In this document: positions 9,801-16,701 of the stretch, in pieces
Layout: each line of letters starts with the position of its first letter
Numbering within the stretch: the first letter of the stretch is position 1
From: an uncultured Lachnospiraceae bacterium
GTDB lineage: Bacteria > Bacillota > Clostridia > Lachnospirales > Lachnospiraceae
Direction of reading: 5' to 3'
Assembly: GCA_910589075.1 (NCBI GenBank)
Contig: CAJUSK010000036.1
Coordinates: 1 to 64,000, forward strand
Length of the DNA stretch: 64,000 nucleotides
Made by a program: the position numbers and the translations under genes
Notes under the pieces: generated by a model
The model's input: only the letters and a program-made list of their open reading frames with translations
Databases searched by the model: none
What the model was told of the DNA's origin: nothing

Positions 9801-10020
9801 GTACGGGAACAGTATAAGAATCATGCTGCTGGATGAGGCCTTTGATAAAATGGATGATGAGCGCATTCGGTCCATGATGGAGTTTTTCAACGGATTAGGG
9901 TTGCAGGTTATTCTGGCGACACCGCCGGCGAAGATTGAGGTGATCGGTGAGCAGGTTGGAACGGTTCTGACTGCGATTCGTGTGGGGCAGAACAGTATTG
10001 TGGAGGAGTATGATTTGTGA
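6802..10020 (+). CDS. jetC: Wadjet SMC-like ATPase JetC
   Basis: At 1072 residues this is the MukB/SMC-like motor. Walker A (GENTAGKST) is at residues 34-42, the ABC signature (SGSE) at 979-982, and Walker B (IMLLDEA) at about 1007-1013 with D1011 and E1012. Between them lie two long heptad-rich coiled coils and a hinge-like globular part around residues 440-620. JetC dimers with JetA and JetB extrude DNA loops and present circular plasmids to JetD for cutting. A CGGAGGG site precedes the ATG inside the end of jetB. All ATPase motifs look intact, so the system should be functional. Confidence 0.93.
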   Translation: MEIQKKHMTRVQLINWHYFENERISFHGSTLISGENTAGKSTILDAIQLVLTTNTRRFNVAANEKGKRDLRGYVRCKIGNVGEAYLRKGAVPANVALEFYEEKGDRYFVLGVHMLSRDEESPVITRWYIEECRLEDLSFMAGERAALAEEFRAKNKKISYIDQKHAAQDRFKRRLGNLDDKFFDIIPKSLAFKPMDNVKEFINKFVLSEERVDVASLRENIETLSELEHILDRSRRQQCALEKILGRYDEIEEKDRSILVNDILLKIANRDAVSLDVENLEKKIRMKSQSVESNRGFLEEMGKQLRDLENQILAIRVDIEATHSNALLQQARSRIEKLEGEVRQKREGEKKLQEQVRLLMNYLRDLEKLDYKPVKRTQAEQIGEPADQEEKAKTVERLEAFAAKEQNEIQKTWAILITDMDRISGEINDCQERLKKLEKRVLPYPEYAKKLKEMVEKEFVRKGIPSPVYFLSELLEITDVKWSSAIEGYLNTQKFYLVVEPEHYHAALEVYDKNRKNIHTAGIINSRKLPMEKEAEQDSLAYVVKSDNRYARAYANYILGRVKRCTDVCELEQYSIAITPQCMLYQGYVVRHLHPRDYENPFIGQYAYRTQIENVKKEIAEKTRRRSELRQEIQLYTAVLESAKKVNLGIMKLYLYVPESLRSLQEQMVSAKTELKEAESDPTLIELNLKLDAKKQELGVKEAEKDSINRENMRLENQIDTHRNELQERKKEYDILRTELEEQADRDGAACKEADDKYRQNRKSKSAQVIAVNFAPQRSQLLREREELLDGKTGLKELQMRFNQEFALDFVTGLANISEYREALQKLKSVEIVRYEEKLKLAREDCEQIFRSDFLSRMKENIESARNEFRSLNKALDSIYYGDDSYRFKISFDKNKEGLYRMITSENNYEGINLWTSAFEEEYREEMADLFDKLMAKDDNGQKIVEEYTDYRSYLDYDIEIHKRDGSMQRFSDIYGEKSGSETQVPYYVAIAASFYQLYRYGNSIRIMLLDEAFDKMDDERIRSMMEFFNGLGLQVILATPPAKIEVIGEQVGTVLTAIRVGQNSIVEEYDL

Positions 10021-11375
10021 TGGACAGGCAGCAGAGGGAAGTGTTGGAGTGCCTTTTGGATTCCTATGAAAGGAGCCGGACATTCCGGGGAGACAATCAG
10101 GTAAGCCAGACATTTTCCGTGAGTGTCGGGAAGCTTTTCCCCGAATATAATGACGATGCGGAGTATGATTATTTCTGTCAGATTAATGAGTCGATGGAAG
10201 CGTTGTGTGCCCAGGGGTTGGTGACACTGGCGTATTGGAAAAAGGGTGTGCTGAAGAAGATCACACTCAATCCTGAGCGGCTGGATGTCTGCTATGAAAT
10301 GCTGGGAAGGATGCCCAGAAGACGGGAGCAGGAAGAACTTGTGCGCATATGGGATGCTCTCTGTCAGGGTGATGAGTCGCGTGGGCAGAACGAATGTGGT
10401 CAGGAGCGGCGCCTTCCGTTGGTTAAGTATATTACGGCGCAACGGCTCAGGGTTGAAAAAAATCTGAATGTAGAGTATTACAATCATGATCTGGAAGAAT
10501 ATCGTGAACTGCTTTTGGCAGTAAAAGCGGTTCTGGAGAATCAGGAGGAGATATTTATTCGCAGGCTTTCCGTGCAGCTGTTCCATGATTCCAAGAGAAT
10601 GGAGCAGCTAAAGGACAGGGTAGAGACTTTGCTGTATCAGTATGGAGCGTATCAGGAGGATGGCTTTGTGCTGGAGGAATGCGGAATCGTCCAAACGCCG
10701 ACTTATGTGATGATGAAAGGAAACGGGAGTATAAGGATCGGAAGAAAACGCAGATCAAGTGAGAAGGAGCGGATTGACAGAGCAGTAAAATTTGATGGAG
10801 AGACAGAGACTGACATAGAAATGGGGGCGGAAAGGAAAACAGGCTCAGACGAGCAGGAGATTGATTTGTCCCTGATAGAAGGTGATATTGCGCTGTCTAC
10901 AGAATCGGTCAGGAGCCTGAAAGCTGTTACGGTCATGGGAAAGCGTGTGGTAACGGTGGAGAATCTTACCAGTTTTCATGATTATTCGGTGGCGGATGAT
11001 TTTGTTGTTTATCTGGGAGGATTCCATAATAAGGTAAAAAGAGATTTCCTCTTATATCTATATCAACAAAATCCCGGGAAAGAGTACCGACATTTCGGAG
11101 ATATTGACGCAGGAGGCTTTTATATTCTGGAGCATTTGAAGAAAGAGACAGGGATTCCGTTTCGGTCACTGTATATGGATACGAAGACACTTCAGAGATA
11201 TTGCGGGGACACAAAGCCATTGACTGAAAATGACAGAAAACGACTCCTCCAATTAAAGGGGGAGTTAACAGAGCGGATGCAGCATGAAGAAACAGAGGAT
11301 TATAGAGGCGTCATTTCGTACATGCTCGATGAGAACTGTAAGCTGGAACAGGAAGCCGTGCATTTGTGGGATTGA
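10020..11375 (+). CDS. jetD: Wadjet Toprim nuclease JetD
   Basis: This ~451-residue protein is a DUF2220/DUF3322-type JetD. The C-terminal Toprim fold shows the conserved glutamate (VENLTSFH, about residue 315) and the metal-binding GDIDAGG motif (about 360-366). JetD is the nuclease that cleaves DNA reeled in by JetABC. The ATG at 10020 overlaps the jetC stop (TGATG); GTG 10017 is an alternative three bases earlier. A GGAGG at 10002-10006 serves either. A highly charged, low-complexity linker at about residues 240-292 separates the N-terminal arm from the Toprim domain. A strong terminator follows at 11544. Confidence 0.92.
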   Translation: MDRQQREVLECLLDSYERSRTFRGDNQVSQTFSVSVGKLFPEYNDDAEYDYFCQINESMEALCAQGLVTLAYWKKGVLKKITLNPERLDVCYEMLGRMPRRREQEELVRIWDALCQGDESRGQNECGQERRLPLVKYITAQRLRVEKNLNVEYYNHDLEEYRELLLAVKAVLENQEEIFIRRLSVQLFHDSKRMEQLKDRVETLLYQYGAYQEDGFVLEECGIVQTPTYVMMKGNGSIRIGRKRRSSEKERIDRAVKFDGETETDIEMGAERKTGSDEQEIDLSLIEGDIALSTESVRSLKAVTVMGKRVVTVENLTSFHDYSVADDFVVYLGGFHNKVKRDFLLYLYQQNPGKEYRHFGDIDAGGFYILEHLKKETGIPFRSLYMDTKTLQRYCGDTKPLTENDRKRLLQLKGELTERMQHEETEDYRGVISYMLDENCKLEQEAVHLWD

Positions 11376-12010
11376 GATTTTTCATATAGTAAAACAATTC
11401 AGGAATAAGCAGAAGTGCATACTATTTGTGTATGGTTAAATGATGAATTATAGCCTGCCCCCAGGAATGTAATTATAAGCATAAGCAAAACATCAGCACG
11501 CAGAATTGAGGAAGAATAAATAAAAACTGAATATAACGCAGATGCGGCGTTTCTCTATTCCATAACCGGGAGAACAGGGACGCCGCTTTTTTATGCTCTT
11601 ATGCCACATGGCAGAGAAGAAAAGAACTTTGCTATATATGACTTTGCTGTTGCTGATAACAGAATAAAATCCAACACAGACAAATATAACAAAAGATTGG
11701 ATTCATTTGAGTGTAAACGGCAGGGAAAAAATATATGAAACGGATGTGAGCCGTGTATCGGTTAACAGACATAAATATACTAACAGAGTTGCAATGTATC
11801 TGTAATTTATCTGTTGGATTGAAAAGATCAGACGGTTATGTTAAAGTCATAGAAACACTATATGTGGCCTTCGCATGGAAAAAGAATCTGTAAACCGTCT
11901 GAAAAAACAAACAGTAAACAGACGGGATGCGTATGAAAATAATTGAAATCAGGATAAAGACCAAAAGACAAACAATATAGAAATTATAGGCATCAGGGGA
12001 GCAGGGAGGT
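11376..12010. other. Gene-free region after the Wadjet operon
   Basis: AT-rich and without a convincing coding sequence. It contains the operon terminator (11544-11592) and a widely spaced inverted repeat CAGACGGTT (11829-11837) / AACCGTCTG (11893-11901). No tRNA, IS end or attachment-site duplication could be recognised. Confidence 0.5.
11544..11592 (+). terminator. Rho-independent terminator of the Wadjet operon
   Basis: GCGGCGT (11544-11550) pairs with ACGCCGC (11580-11586), an inner TTCTC/GAGAA pairing extends the stem across a small bulge, and TTTTTT follows at 11587-11592. It lies about 170 bp after the jetD stop. Confidence 0.85.
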
Positions 12011-12354
12011 ATTGCATTAGAAATTTTAATATCAGGTTACCACAGGCTGTTTGCTTTACATGAGGAGGACTCTGAAATAATAGGAAGAGAATTCTGTGAA
12101 AAACTGTGTTCAGGGAAAAAGATACAGAACAGGATCTTCTCATTGTGGAAGAATTACAGAAAATATTAAAGGAAAAGTTGGGAAGAAAAGGTATTGTTTT
12201 AGAAATCAATCTAGAGCGAAATATCAGCAGAGAGGCGGCATTGCACTGGATTGATCAGATCAGGAGAAACGGATTGGACAGTTCATTTATCCATCGACGC
12301 GAGTCGGACGAATTGCTGGTGAAAAAACTTGGTGAATTGATTGAAAGTATGTAG
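12011..12354 (+). pseudogene. Possible frameshifted remnant of a small gene
   Basis: Two protein-like reading frames abut. One frame runs from about 12011 and reads on as plausible protein to about 12120. A second frame from there to the stop at 12354 encodes a charged helical segment of about 80 residues. The switch falls at an A5 run (12116-12120), a typical indel site. No ATG with a good ribosome binding site opens either frame, although GGGAGG precedes an ATT at 12011; GTG 12106 is the only start for the second frame alone. I recognise no family, and it may simply be chance open frame. Confidence 0.3.
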
Positions 12355-12449
12355 ATGGATAAACAGTATTGGCTTTGAAAGGAAAAGAAATATCAAGTCC
12401 ACAACCTCTGCAACGCCGTAAAATTGTCTCATCCAAACGACTTTTATTC

Positions 12450-12495
12450 ATGACAATCGCAAGTTCGCAAAGCATGTTTTCGATTGTTGTTATTA
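12450..12495 (+). repeat. Dispersed palindromic repeat, copy A
   Basis: ACAATCG (12453-12459) and CGATTGT (12481-12487) form the arms around the shared centre TTCGCAAAGCATG. It is one of at least six related copies in this window and lies 27 bp upstream of the uracil-DNA glycosylase start, in the same orientation as copies C-F. Confidence 0.75.
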
Positions 12496-12521
12496 CAAAA
12501 CCAGATCACAAAGGAGCACTT

Positions 12522-13091
12522 ATGCCATTTCAATATACATGGGACGAAATTGAACAACACGTCACCGTCTGTACCCAATGCCCGCTCAGCCGGACCAGAA
12601 AACGGCCGGTGATGGGGCGTGGAAGTCATCAGGCGGATATTATGCTCATTGCCGAAGCACCCGGAGGGCAGGAAGATGCGCAGGGGATTCCCTTTGTAGG
12701 ACGTTCCGGGGAAATACTGGACAATCTTTTGCGGGATTGTGGACTCGGCAGAGAGGAAATTTATATTACAAACATTGTAAAATGTCGGCCGCCGGGCAAT
12801 CGGGACCCGGAGGATGGGGAAAAAGAAGCCTGTTTTCCCTATCTGAAATATGAGACATTTTTACTCAGGCCCCAAATCATTGTCTGTCTCGGCCGTATTG
12901 CCGCGCAGCGGATTATTTCACCGGATTTTAAAATTACCAGACAGCATGGCACGTGGACATATCGGAAAAACTGCGCGCTGACTGCCACCTATCATCCTTC
13001 GGCAATTTTGCGGGATGCTTCCAAATATGAGGCTGTCAGGGCGGACTTCTGCGAGGTCGTGAAAAAACGGATTGCATACAACCGGCAATGA
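12522..13091 (+). CDS. Uracil-DNA glycosylase, family-4-like (iron-sulfur)
   Basis: This 189-residue protein excises uracil from DNA. The family motif EAPGGQED is at residues 45-52, and the catalytic-loop motif HPS at 158-160. Four cysteines placed for a 4Fe-4S cluster are C17, C20 (CTQC), C88 (KCRPPGNRDP) and C104, as in family 4 enzymes. I start at ATG 12522 because it has AAAGGAG about 7 bp upstream; the open frame runs 153 bp further back through a palindromic repeat that is not coding. The last 25 bp of the gene are part of a 37-bp tandem duplication. Inverted repeat copies flank the gene on both sides. Confidence 0.9.
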   Translation: MPFQYTWDEIEQHVTVCTQCPLSRTRKRPVMGRGSHQADIMLIAEAPGGQEDAQGIPFVGRSGEILDNLLRDCGLGREEIYITNIVKCRPPGNRDPEDGEKEACFPYLKYETFLLRPQIIVCLGRIAAQRIISPDFKITRQHGTWTYRKNCALTATYHPSAILRDASKYEAVRADFCEVVKKRIAYNRQ

Positions 13092-13140
13092 ATAATGGAA
13101 AGCACGGATTGCATACAACCGGCAATGAACAATGGAAAGC
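13067..13140 (+). repeat. Tandem 37-bp duplication over the end of the glycosylase gene
   Basis: Units at 13067-13103 and 13104-13140 are identical except for one base (T at 13093, C at 13130). The first unit contains the last codons and stop of the glycosylase gene; the second is a non-coding copy. It therefore looks like a recent duplication of a gene end. Confidence 0.9.
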
Positions 13141-13166
13141 ACCCTTTGCAAACTTTCTCTTGTCAT
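13127..13166 (-). repeat. Dispersed palindromic repeat, copy B (inverted)
   Basis: On the minus strand this reads ATGACAAGAGAAAG followed by TTTGCAAAGGGTG and CTTTCCATTGT, matching the family consensus. It lies just after the uracil-DNA glycosylase gene and is inverted relative to copy A on the other side. Confidence 0.7.
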
Positions 13167-13257
13167 AAATATAAATAAAAACAGAGAACAATTCCCGGAT
13201 ACGCTGCGGTGTCTTCTGTGGCGCTCTCTCTGCCAATAAAAAATAAAGAGTCACAAA

Positions 13258-13305
13258 TATAATGCACACGTTATTCAATCAGTATCGAATAACGTGTGCA
13301 TTATA
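13258..13305. terminator. Perfect 19-bp inverted repeat after the XRE gene
   Basis: The arms at 13258-13276 and 13287-13305 are perfectly complementary over 19 bp around a 10-nt loop. It lies 12 bp past the stop of the minus-strand XRE gene, so it probably ends that transcript, although no long T run follows. A protein-binding dyad cannot be excluded. Confidence 0.6.
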
Positions 13306-13317
13306 TATTTCGCTATC

Positions 13318-13668
13318 TCATTTCTGCTCCCGGCCCAACCGTTGTTTCAGTGCTTTGACTGTATCCAGCAGGTAGAGCTGTTCATTTTCGGAGAGTTCTT
13401 TTGCAACTTCATAAAGTTCTGACAGTATCCGTGCGCTCTGGGAAGCCTGGCCGGTATCCTCCATTTCCCCGTTGCCGTCTGTCAGCCAATCCTTATTGAT
13501 TTTAAGGGTCTGGCAGATTGCGTTGATGACAATGGCCTGTGCCCCGGTTTTATTTTTCTCCAGATTGAATATGACGCCACGGGATACGCCAATTGTCCTA
13601 GCAAGAGAATCCTGGGTATAGCCATTTTTTTTGCGAGCATAGCATAATCTCTCGCCTAAAGTATTCAT
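13318..13668 (-). CDS. XRE-family transcriptional repressor
   Basis: This 116-residue protein has an N-terminal helix-turn-helix of the XRE/Cro type (about residues 5-60, with GYTQDSLARTIGVSRGVIFNLE as its core) and a helical C-terminal tail that probably dimerises. It is transcribed divergently from a small gene at 13821. The 150-bp intergenic region carries two back-to-back promoters with repeated CATTG-type half-sites on their -35 boxes, so autorepression and control of the divergent promoter are likely. ATG 13668 has a GAGGTGAT ribosome binding site. The arrangement resembles phage or defence-island switches, but no phage genes adjoin. Confidence 0.88.
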   Translation of the reverse strand: MNTLGERLCYARKKNGYTQDSLARTIGVSRGVIFNLEKNKTGAQAIVINAICQTLKINKDWLTDGNGEMEDTGQASQSARILSELYEVAKELSENEQLYLLDTVKALKQRLGREQK

Positions 13669-13685
13669 TTTATCACCTCGAAGAA

Positions 13686-13714
13686 AGTATACCCGATTTA
13701 ATATTCATTGTCAA
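13686..13714 (-). promoter_or_regulatory. Promoter of the XRE gene
   Basis: Read on the minus strand: -35 TTGACA (13714-13709), 17-bp spacer, -10 TATACT (13691-13686). This is close to consensus. The -35 box is embedded in the CATTGTCAATG dyad. Confidence 0.8.
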
Positions 13715-13804
13715 TGCACAAATTCATTGATAATGAAAAAATAAATGTAAATATTCATTGAAAAAGAAATTATTTTGTGCTAAAATTCATTTACAAGGCA
13801 AATG
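13706..13804. promoter_or_regulatory. Predicted operator array for the XRE repressor
   Basis: Dyads CATTGTCAATG (13706-13716) and CATTGATAATG (13725-13735) are followed by a CATTG half-site (13756-13760) and a CATTT...AAATG pair (13788-13804). The sites overlap both -35 boxes. Binding by the XRE protein is inferred from position and symmetry. Confidence 0.6.
13758..13786 (+). promoter_or_regulatory. Promoter of the small gene, possibly of the glycan operon
   Basis: -35 TTGAAA (13758-13763), 17-bp spacer, -10 TAAAAT (13781-13786). The operator half-site CATTG overlaps its -35 box. No terminator was seen between this promoter and the glycosyltransferase genes from 14103. Confidence 0.75.
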
Positions 13805-13820
13805 AAAGGGGAGAATTGCA

Positions 13821-14036
13821 TTGACAATGAAGACTGATGGGGTGGGGCAGGCAAAGATTCTGGATGAAATCATTAACAACGCAACAGGGCTTCCTTTAGA
13901 GAGTCAGGATCTGCTGTTGATGATGGCCAAAGCCATGCGGTATACCCGTGACTGTATCTACAGAACAGAATGTCACAGGACAGTTTCTCAGTCTCCGCAA
14001 TCAGGCAGACAGCAGAATGGAGGAAAATATTTTTGA
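13821..14036 (+). CDS. Small protein under XRE control, 3' end probably frameshifted
   Basis: The open frame gives 71 residues from TTG 13821, which is 7 bp after an AGGGGAG site; ATG 13827 is an alternative. The first ~45 residues look like a genuine helical protein (GLPLESQDLLLMMAKAMRYT). The last ~24 are Gln/Ser/Arg-rich and unlike protein. A different frame over the same bases (13948-14109) reads more naturally and ends at 14109, so a single-base indel near 13950-13965 may have altered the C-terminus. No family recognised. Its promoter is repressed, by inference, by the divergent XRE protein. Confidence 0.5.
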   Translation: MTMKTDGVGQAKILDEIINNATGLPLESQDLLLMMAKAMRYTRDCIYRTECHRTVSQSPQSGRQQNGGKYF

Positions 14037-14109
14037 GAAGTACAGGCTGGCAGAGGAAATCAGAGGACAGAAGGAAAGCGTGGAGTGTGGAGAAAACAGG
14101 AAATGTTGA
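13948..14109 (+). pseudogene. Alternative-frame continuation of the small gene
   Basis: Shifted by +1 relative to 13821-14036, this frame is open from 13924 to a stop at 14107-14109. Its reading is acidic and helical (MEENIFEKYRLAEEI from 14017) and overlaps the glycosyltransferase start by 7 bp, as operonic genes often do. It is either the true C-terminus of the preceding small gene, lost by a frameshift, or a separate small overlapping gene starting at GTG 13948 or ATG 14017. Confidence 0.4.
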
Positions 14110-15119
14110 ACATATTGTATCAGTTCAATGAGGAATATGCACCGTATGCCGTGGTGTCGGTCTGTTCATTGCTGGAAAATAACAAAGATGTTGATACCGT
14201 TCATTTGTATGCTCTTCTGGATAACGTGCAACAGTCCAGTCGGGAAAGGCTGTATAAACAGGTGAAAAAATACGGAGCCGGGCTGACTCTTATAGATGCC
14301 GCACCGATTGTTGAAAAACTCAAGGAACTGGGTGTGAACGATTATCGTGGGTCTTATGCAACCAATTTGAAACTTTTCTTGTCAGATTTTATTTCGGATA
14401 CGGTGGATCGCATCCTGTACATAGACTGCGATACTCTGATTGCAGGAAATCTTGCAGAAACGATGAGGATGGATATGGGGGGTATGCCCGTTGCCATGGT
14501 GCTGGATTCTATGTGTGTATCTCATAAACGTGCGCTGGGATTCAGGGAAAACGAGAACTATTTCAATGCGGGGATTATCTTATTTGATGTGAAAAGATGG
14601 AAAGAACAGAAGTGTACAGAACAGATTGTTACCCATCTTCAGACAGAGCGCAGTGTGTATATGGCGCCTGACCAGGACATTCTCAATCTTGTCCTCAGAG
14701 ATTCCATTGCGGTGTTACAACCCCGATACAATATGCAGCCGCTTCATTTTGTATACAATTTTAAGTTATATAAGAAATACTGGTATCAGTCCAATTATTA
14801 TTCGGAGAGGGAGATAGGGGAATCTATGAACGATTTAAAGATTATCCATTTCTTCCGTTATCTGGGGCAGTTTCCCTGGCATCAGAATGCGCTTCATCCC
14901 CATACGGATGCGTTTGACTGCTATCTGACGCGGTCCGAATGGTCGGACTATAGAAAAAAGCCCACCCCAAATAACGATCTTGTTTTTAAGGCAGAGAGAT
15001 GGCTGTACAAAGTACTGCCGCAGAAACTGTTTTTGCCGTTGTTTAAGATGGCACATGAGATGCTTCTGGCAAGGGCGGACAGGGCTTCTCTGAAGAATCT
15101 GAAATCTTCGAGGGTATAG
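14103..15119 (+). CDS. Glycosyltransferase family 8
   Basis: This ~338-residue protein begins with the GT8 pattern (MLNILYQFNEEYAPYAVVSV) and carries the metal/nucleotide-sugar motif DCD at residues 108-110 (ILYIDCDTLIAGN). The FFRYLGQFPWH motif near the C-terminus is also typical. It probably transfers a glucosyl or galactosyl residue in surface-glycan assembly. ATG 14103 gives the canonical N-terminus and has GGAG 10 bp upstream; GTG 14085 with AAGGA is an alternative adding six residues. It opens a collinear gene block that runs to 35868. Confidence 0.88.
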   Translation: MLNILYQFNEEYAPYAVVSVCSLLENNKDVDTVHLYALLDNVQQSSRERLYKQVKKYGAGLTLIDAAPIVEKLKELGVNDYRGSYATNLKLFLSDFISDTVDRILYIDCDTLIAGNLAETMRMDMGGMPVAMVLDSMCVSHKRALGFRENENYFNAGIILFDVKRWKEQKCTEQIVTHLQTERSVYMAPDQDILNLVLRDSIAVLQPRYNMQPLHFVYNFKLYKKYWYQSNYYSEREIGESMNDLKIIHFFRYLGQFPWHQNALHPHTDAFDCYLTRSEWSDYRKKPTPNNDLVFKAERWLYKVLPQKLFLPLFKMAHEMLLARADRASLKNLKSSRV

Positions 15120-15121
15120 GC

Positions 15122-15910
15122 ATGGGCAGTGACGGAAACCGTATCTGTATTTATACAGTGACACATAAGCTGTGCCACATACCGTCCTCTGATCCCATGT
15201 ATCAGGTTCTGCTGGTGGGAAAACAGTTGCAGGGTACGCCCGCCGGATGGATCAGGGACAGTATGGGCGATTCCATATCTGACAGGAACAGCAGGTATAA
15301 CGAACTGACAGGGTTGTATTGGATATGGAAAAATGCACCCTATGACATTGTGGGCTTATGCCATTACAGAAGATTTTTTGCTACATACAAGGGCAAGATA
15401 AGGAATCTTGTATCCGGGGAAATATCCGGGCTGATTGATGAAGCGTATATTCTGAAACAGTTGCGCAGATATGACATCATCCTGCACAACAAAACCTTTT
15501 TTAAAGAAGGCAATCAAAAGCAGCTATGTTTGAAAAAAGGGATGCGCCTGGAAACAGACAATAAAATTCCCGTGGAAATACTGGATCTGGTTGAACGGAT
15601 ATTCAGGCAGATCTATCCCTCGGAGTTTGATGTGTACAAGCGTGTTATGAACGGCCACAGTGCTCATCTTTTAAATATGATGATCGCTGAAAAGGATGTG
15701 GTTGACCGATATTGCCAGTGGCTGTTTGCGCTGTTGTTCAGGATAGAGATATGCCTGGATGAAATGTATCCTGGCCGTGAACTGCCCCGGCTGATGGGTC
15801 TGATTGCAGAGCGGCTTCTCGATGTATGGGTGACGGGGAGAAATTTAAAGGTGAAGGAGTGCTTTACGGTCAATACAGAGCGGATAGACAGAAGCTGGAT
15901 TGCACGTTAA
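15122..15910 (+). CDS. DUF4422 glycosyltransferase
   Basis: This 262-residue protein matches the DUF4422 family of capsule and exopolysaccharide glycosyltransferases, with YTVTHKL near the N-terminus and the signature around residues 58-85 (RYNELTGLYWIWKN, then GLCHYRRFF). The family often transfers galactofuranose or related sugars to lipid-linked intermediates. It starts 2 bp after the GT8 stop. No membrane segment is visible. The acceptor and donor are unknown. Confidence 0.85.
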   Translation: MGSDGNRICIYTVTHKLCHIPSSDPMYQVLLVGKQLQGTPAGWIRDSMGDSISDRNSRYNELTGLYWIWKNAPYDIVGLCHYRRFFATYKGKIRNLVSGEISGLIDEAYILKQLRRYDIILHNKTFFKEGNQKQLCLKKGMRLETDNKIPVEILDLVERIFRQIYPSEFDVYKRVMNGHSAHLLNMMIAEKDVVDRYCQWLFALLFRIEICLDEMYPGRELPRLMGLIAERLLDVWVTGRNLKVKECFTVNTERIDRSWIAR

Positions 15911-15921
15911 AACAGATAAAA

Positions 15922-16701
15922 ATGGATATTTATAAAGATATAAAAAGATACCTGCATTATTTACTATATGCCACAAAATCCCAACTCAAAACAGAAGTGG
16001 CCAATTCTTATTTGAACTGGTTCTGGTGGATTCTGGAGCCCCTTATGGACATGGTCGTATATACGGTCGTATTTGGCTGGTTTTTCAAGTCGCAGATAGA
16101 ATGTTTTCCGGCATTTGTATTTATTGGTATTACCATCTGGGGATTTTTTTCTAAAAGCCTGAACCAAAGTACAAAACTGATCAAAAACAATGCGGCAATC
16201 GTGAGTAAAGTGTATATTCCCAAACATATTTTACTCATAAAAAATCTGGCGGTGAATGGATTTAAGATGCTGATATCATTTGGGGTGACAGCTGTCATTT
16301 TTCTGATTTACAGAATTCCCGTGAATGTATGTCTGCTGTATGTCATTCCGGTGATCGTGGAACTGTTTTTGCTGACATATGGGATCGGCTGTTTTTTTAT
16401 GCATTTCGGTGTGTATGTTGACGATCTGGCATATATCGTATCTATTTTATTAAATTTGATGATGTTTGCATCGGGAATATTTTACTCCATAGAAGAAAAA
16501 GCGCCCGAACCTGTGAATCAGATTTTGCTGTATTGCAATCCGGTGGCTTTTATGATCCAGTCCATGCGCAATGCAACCATGTACAGACTGGGAATTCATA
16601 AACCGGTTCTGCTTGTGTGGCTGCTTATATCGGGTGTGCTGGCAGCCCTGGGAACAAGGTTAATTTATAAAAATGAAAACAGCTATGTAAAGGTAATCTG
16701 A
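15922..16701 (+). CDS. Polysaccharide ABC exporter permease (Wzm/TagG-like)
   Basis: The 259-residue protein has about six hydrophobic segments and the ABC-2 polysaccharide exporter pattern, including LEPLMDMVVYTVVFGWFF near residues 37-54 and the C-terminal NPVAFMIQSMRNATMY. With the next gene it should export an undecaprenyl-linked glycan across the membrane, as in Wzm/Wzt, TagGH or RgpCD. ATG 15922 is chosen because it restores the canonical N-terminus; the open frame extends back into the preceding gene. It overlaps the ATPase gene by one base. Confidence 0.9.
   Translation: MDIYKDIKRYLHYLLYATKSQLKTEVANSYLNWFWWILEPLMDMVVYTVVFGWFFKSQIECFPAFVFIGITIWGFFSKSLNQSTKLIKNNAAIVSKVYIPKHILLIKNLAVNGFKMLISFGVTAVIFLIYRIPVNVCLLYVIPVIVELFLLTYGIGCFFMHFGVYVDDLAYIVSILLNLMMFASGIFYSIEEKAPEPVNQILLYCNPVAFMIQSMRNATMYRLGIHKPVLLVWLLISGVLAALGTRLIYKNENSYVKVI

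Noticed and set aside
13318..14109. Prophage immunity region
   Set aside because: The XRE/divergent gene layout is phage-like, but no integrase, replication, packaging or structural genes are nearby.
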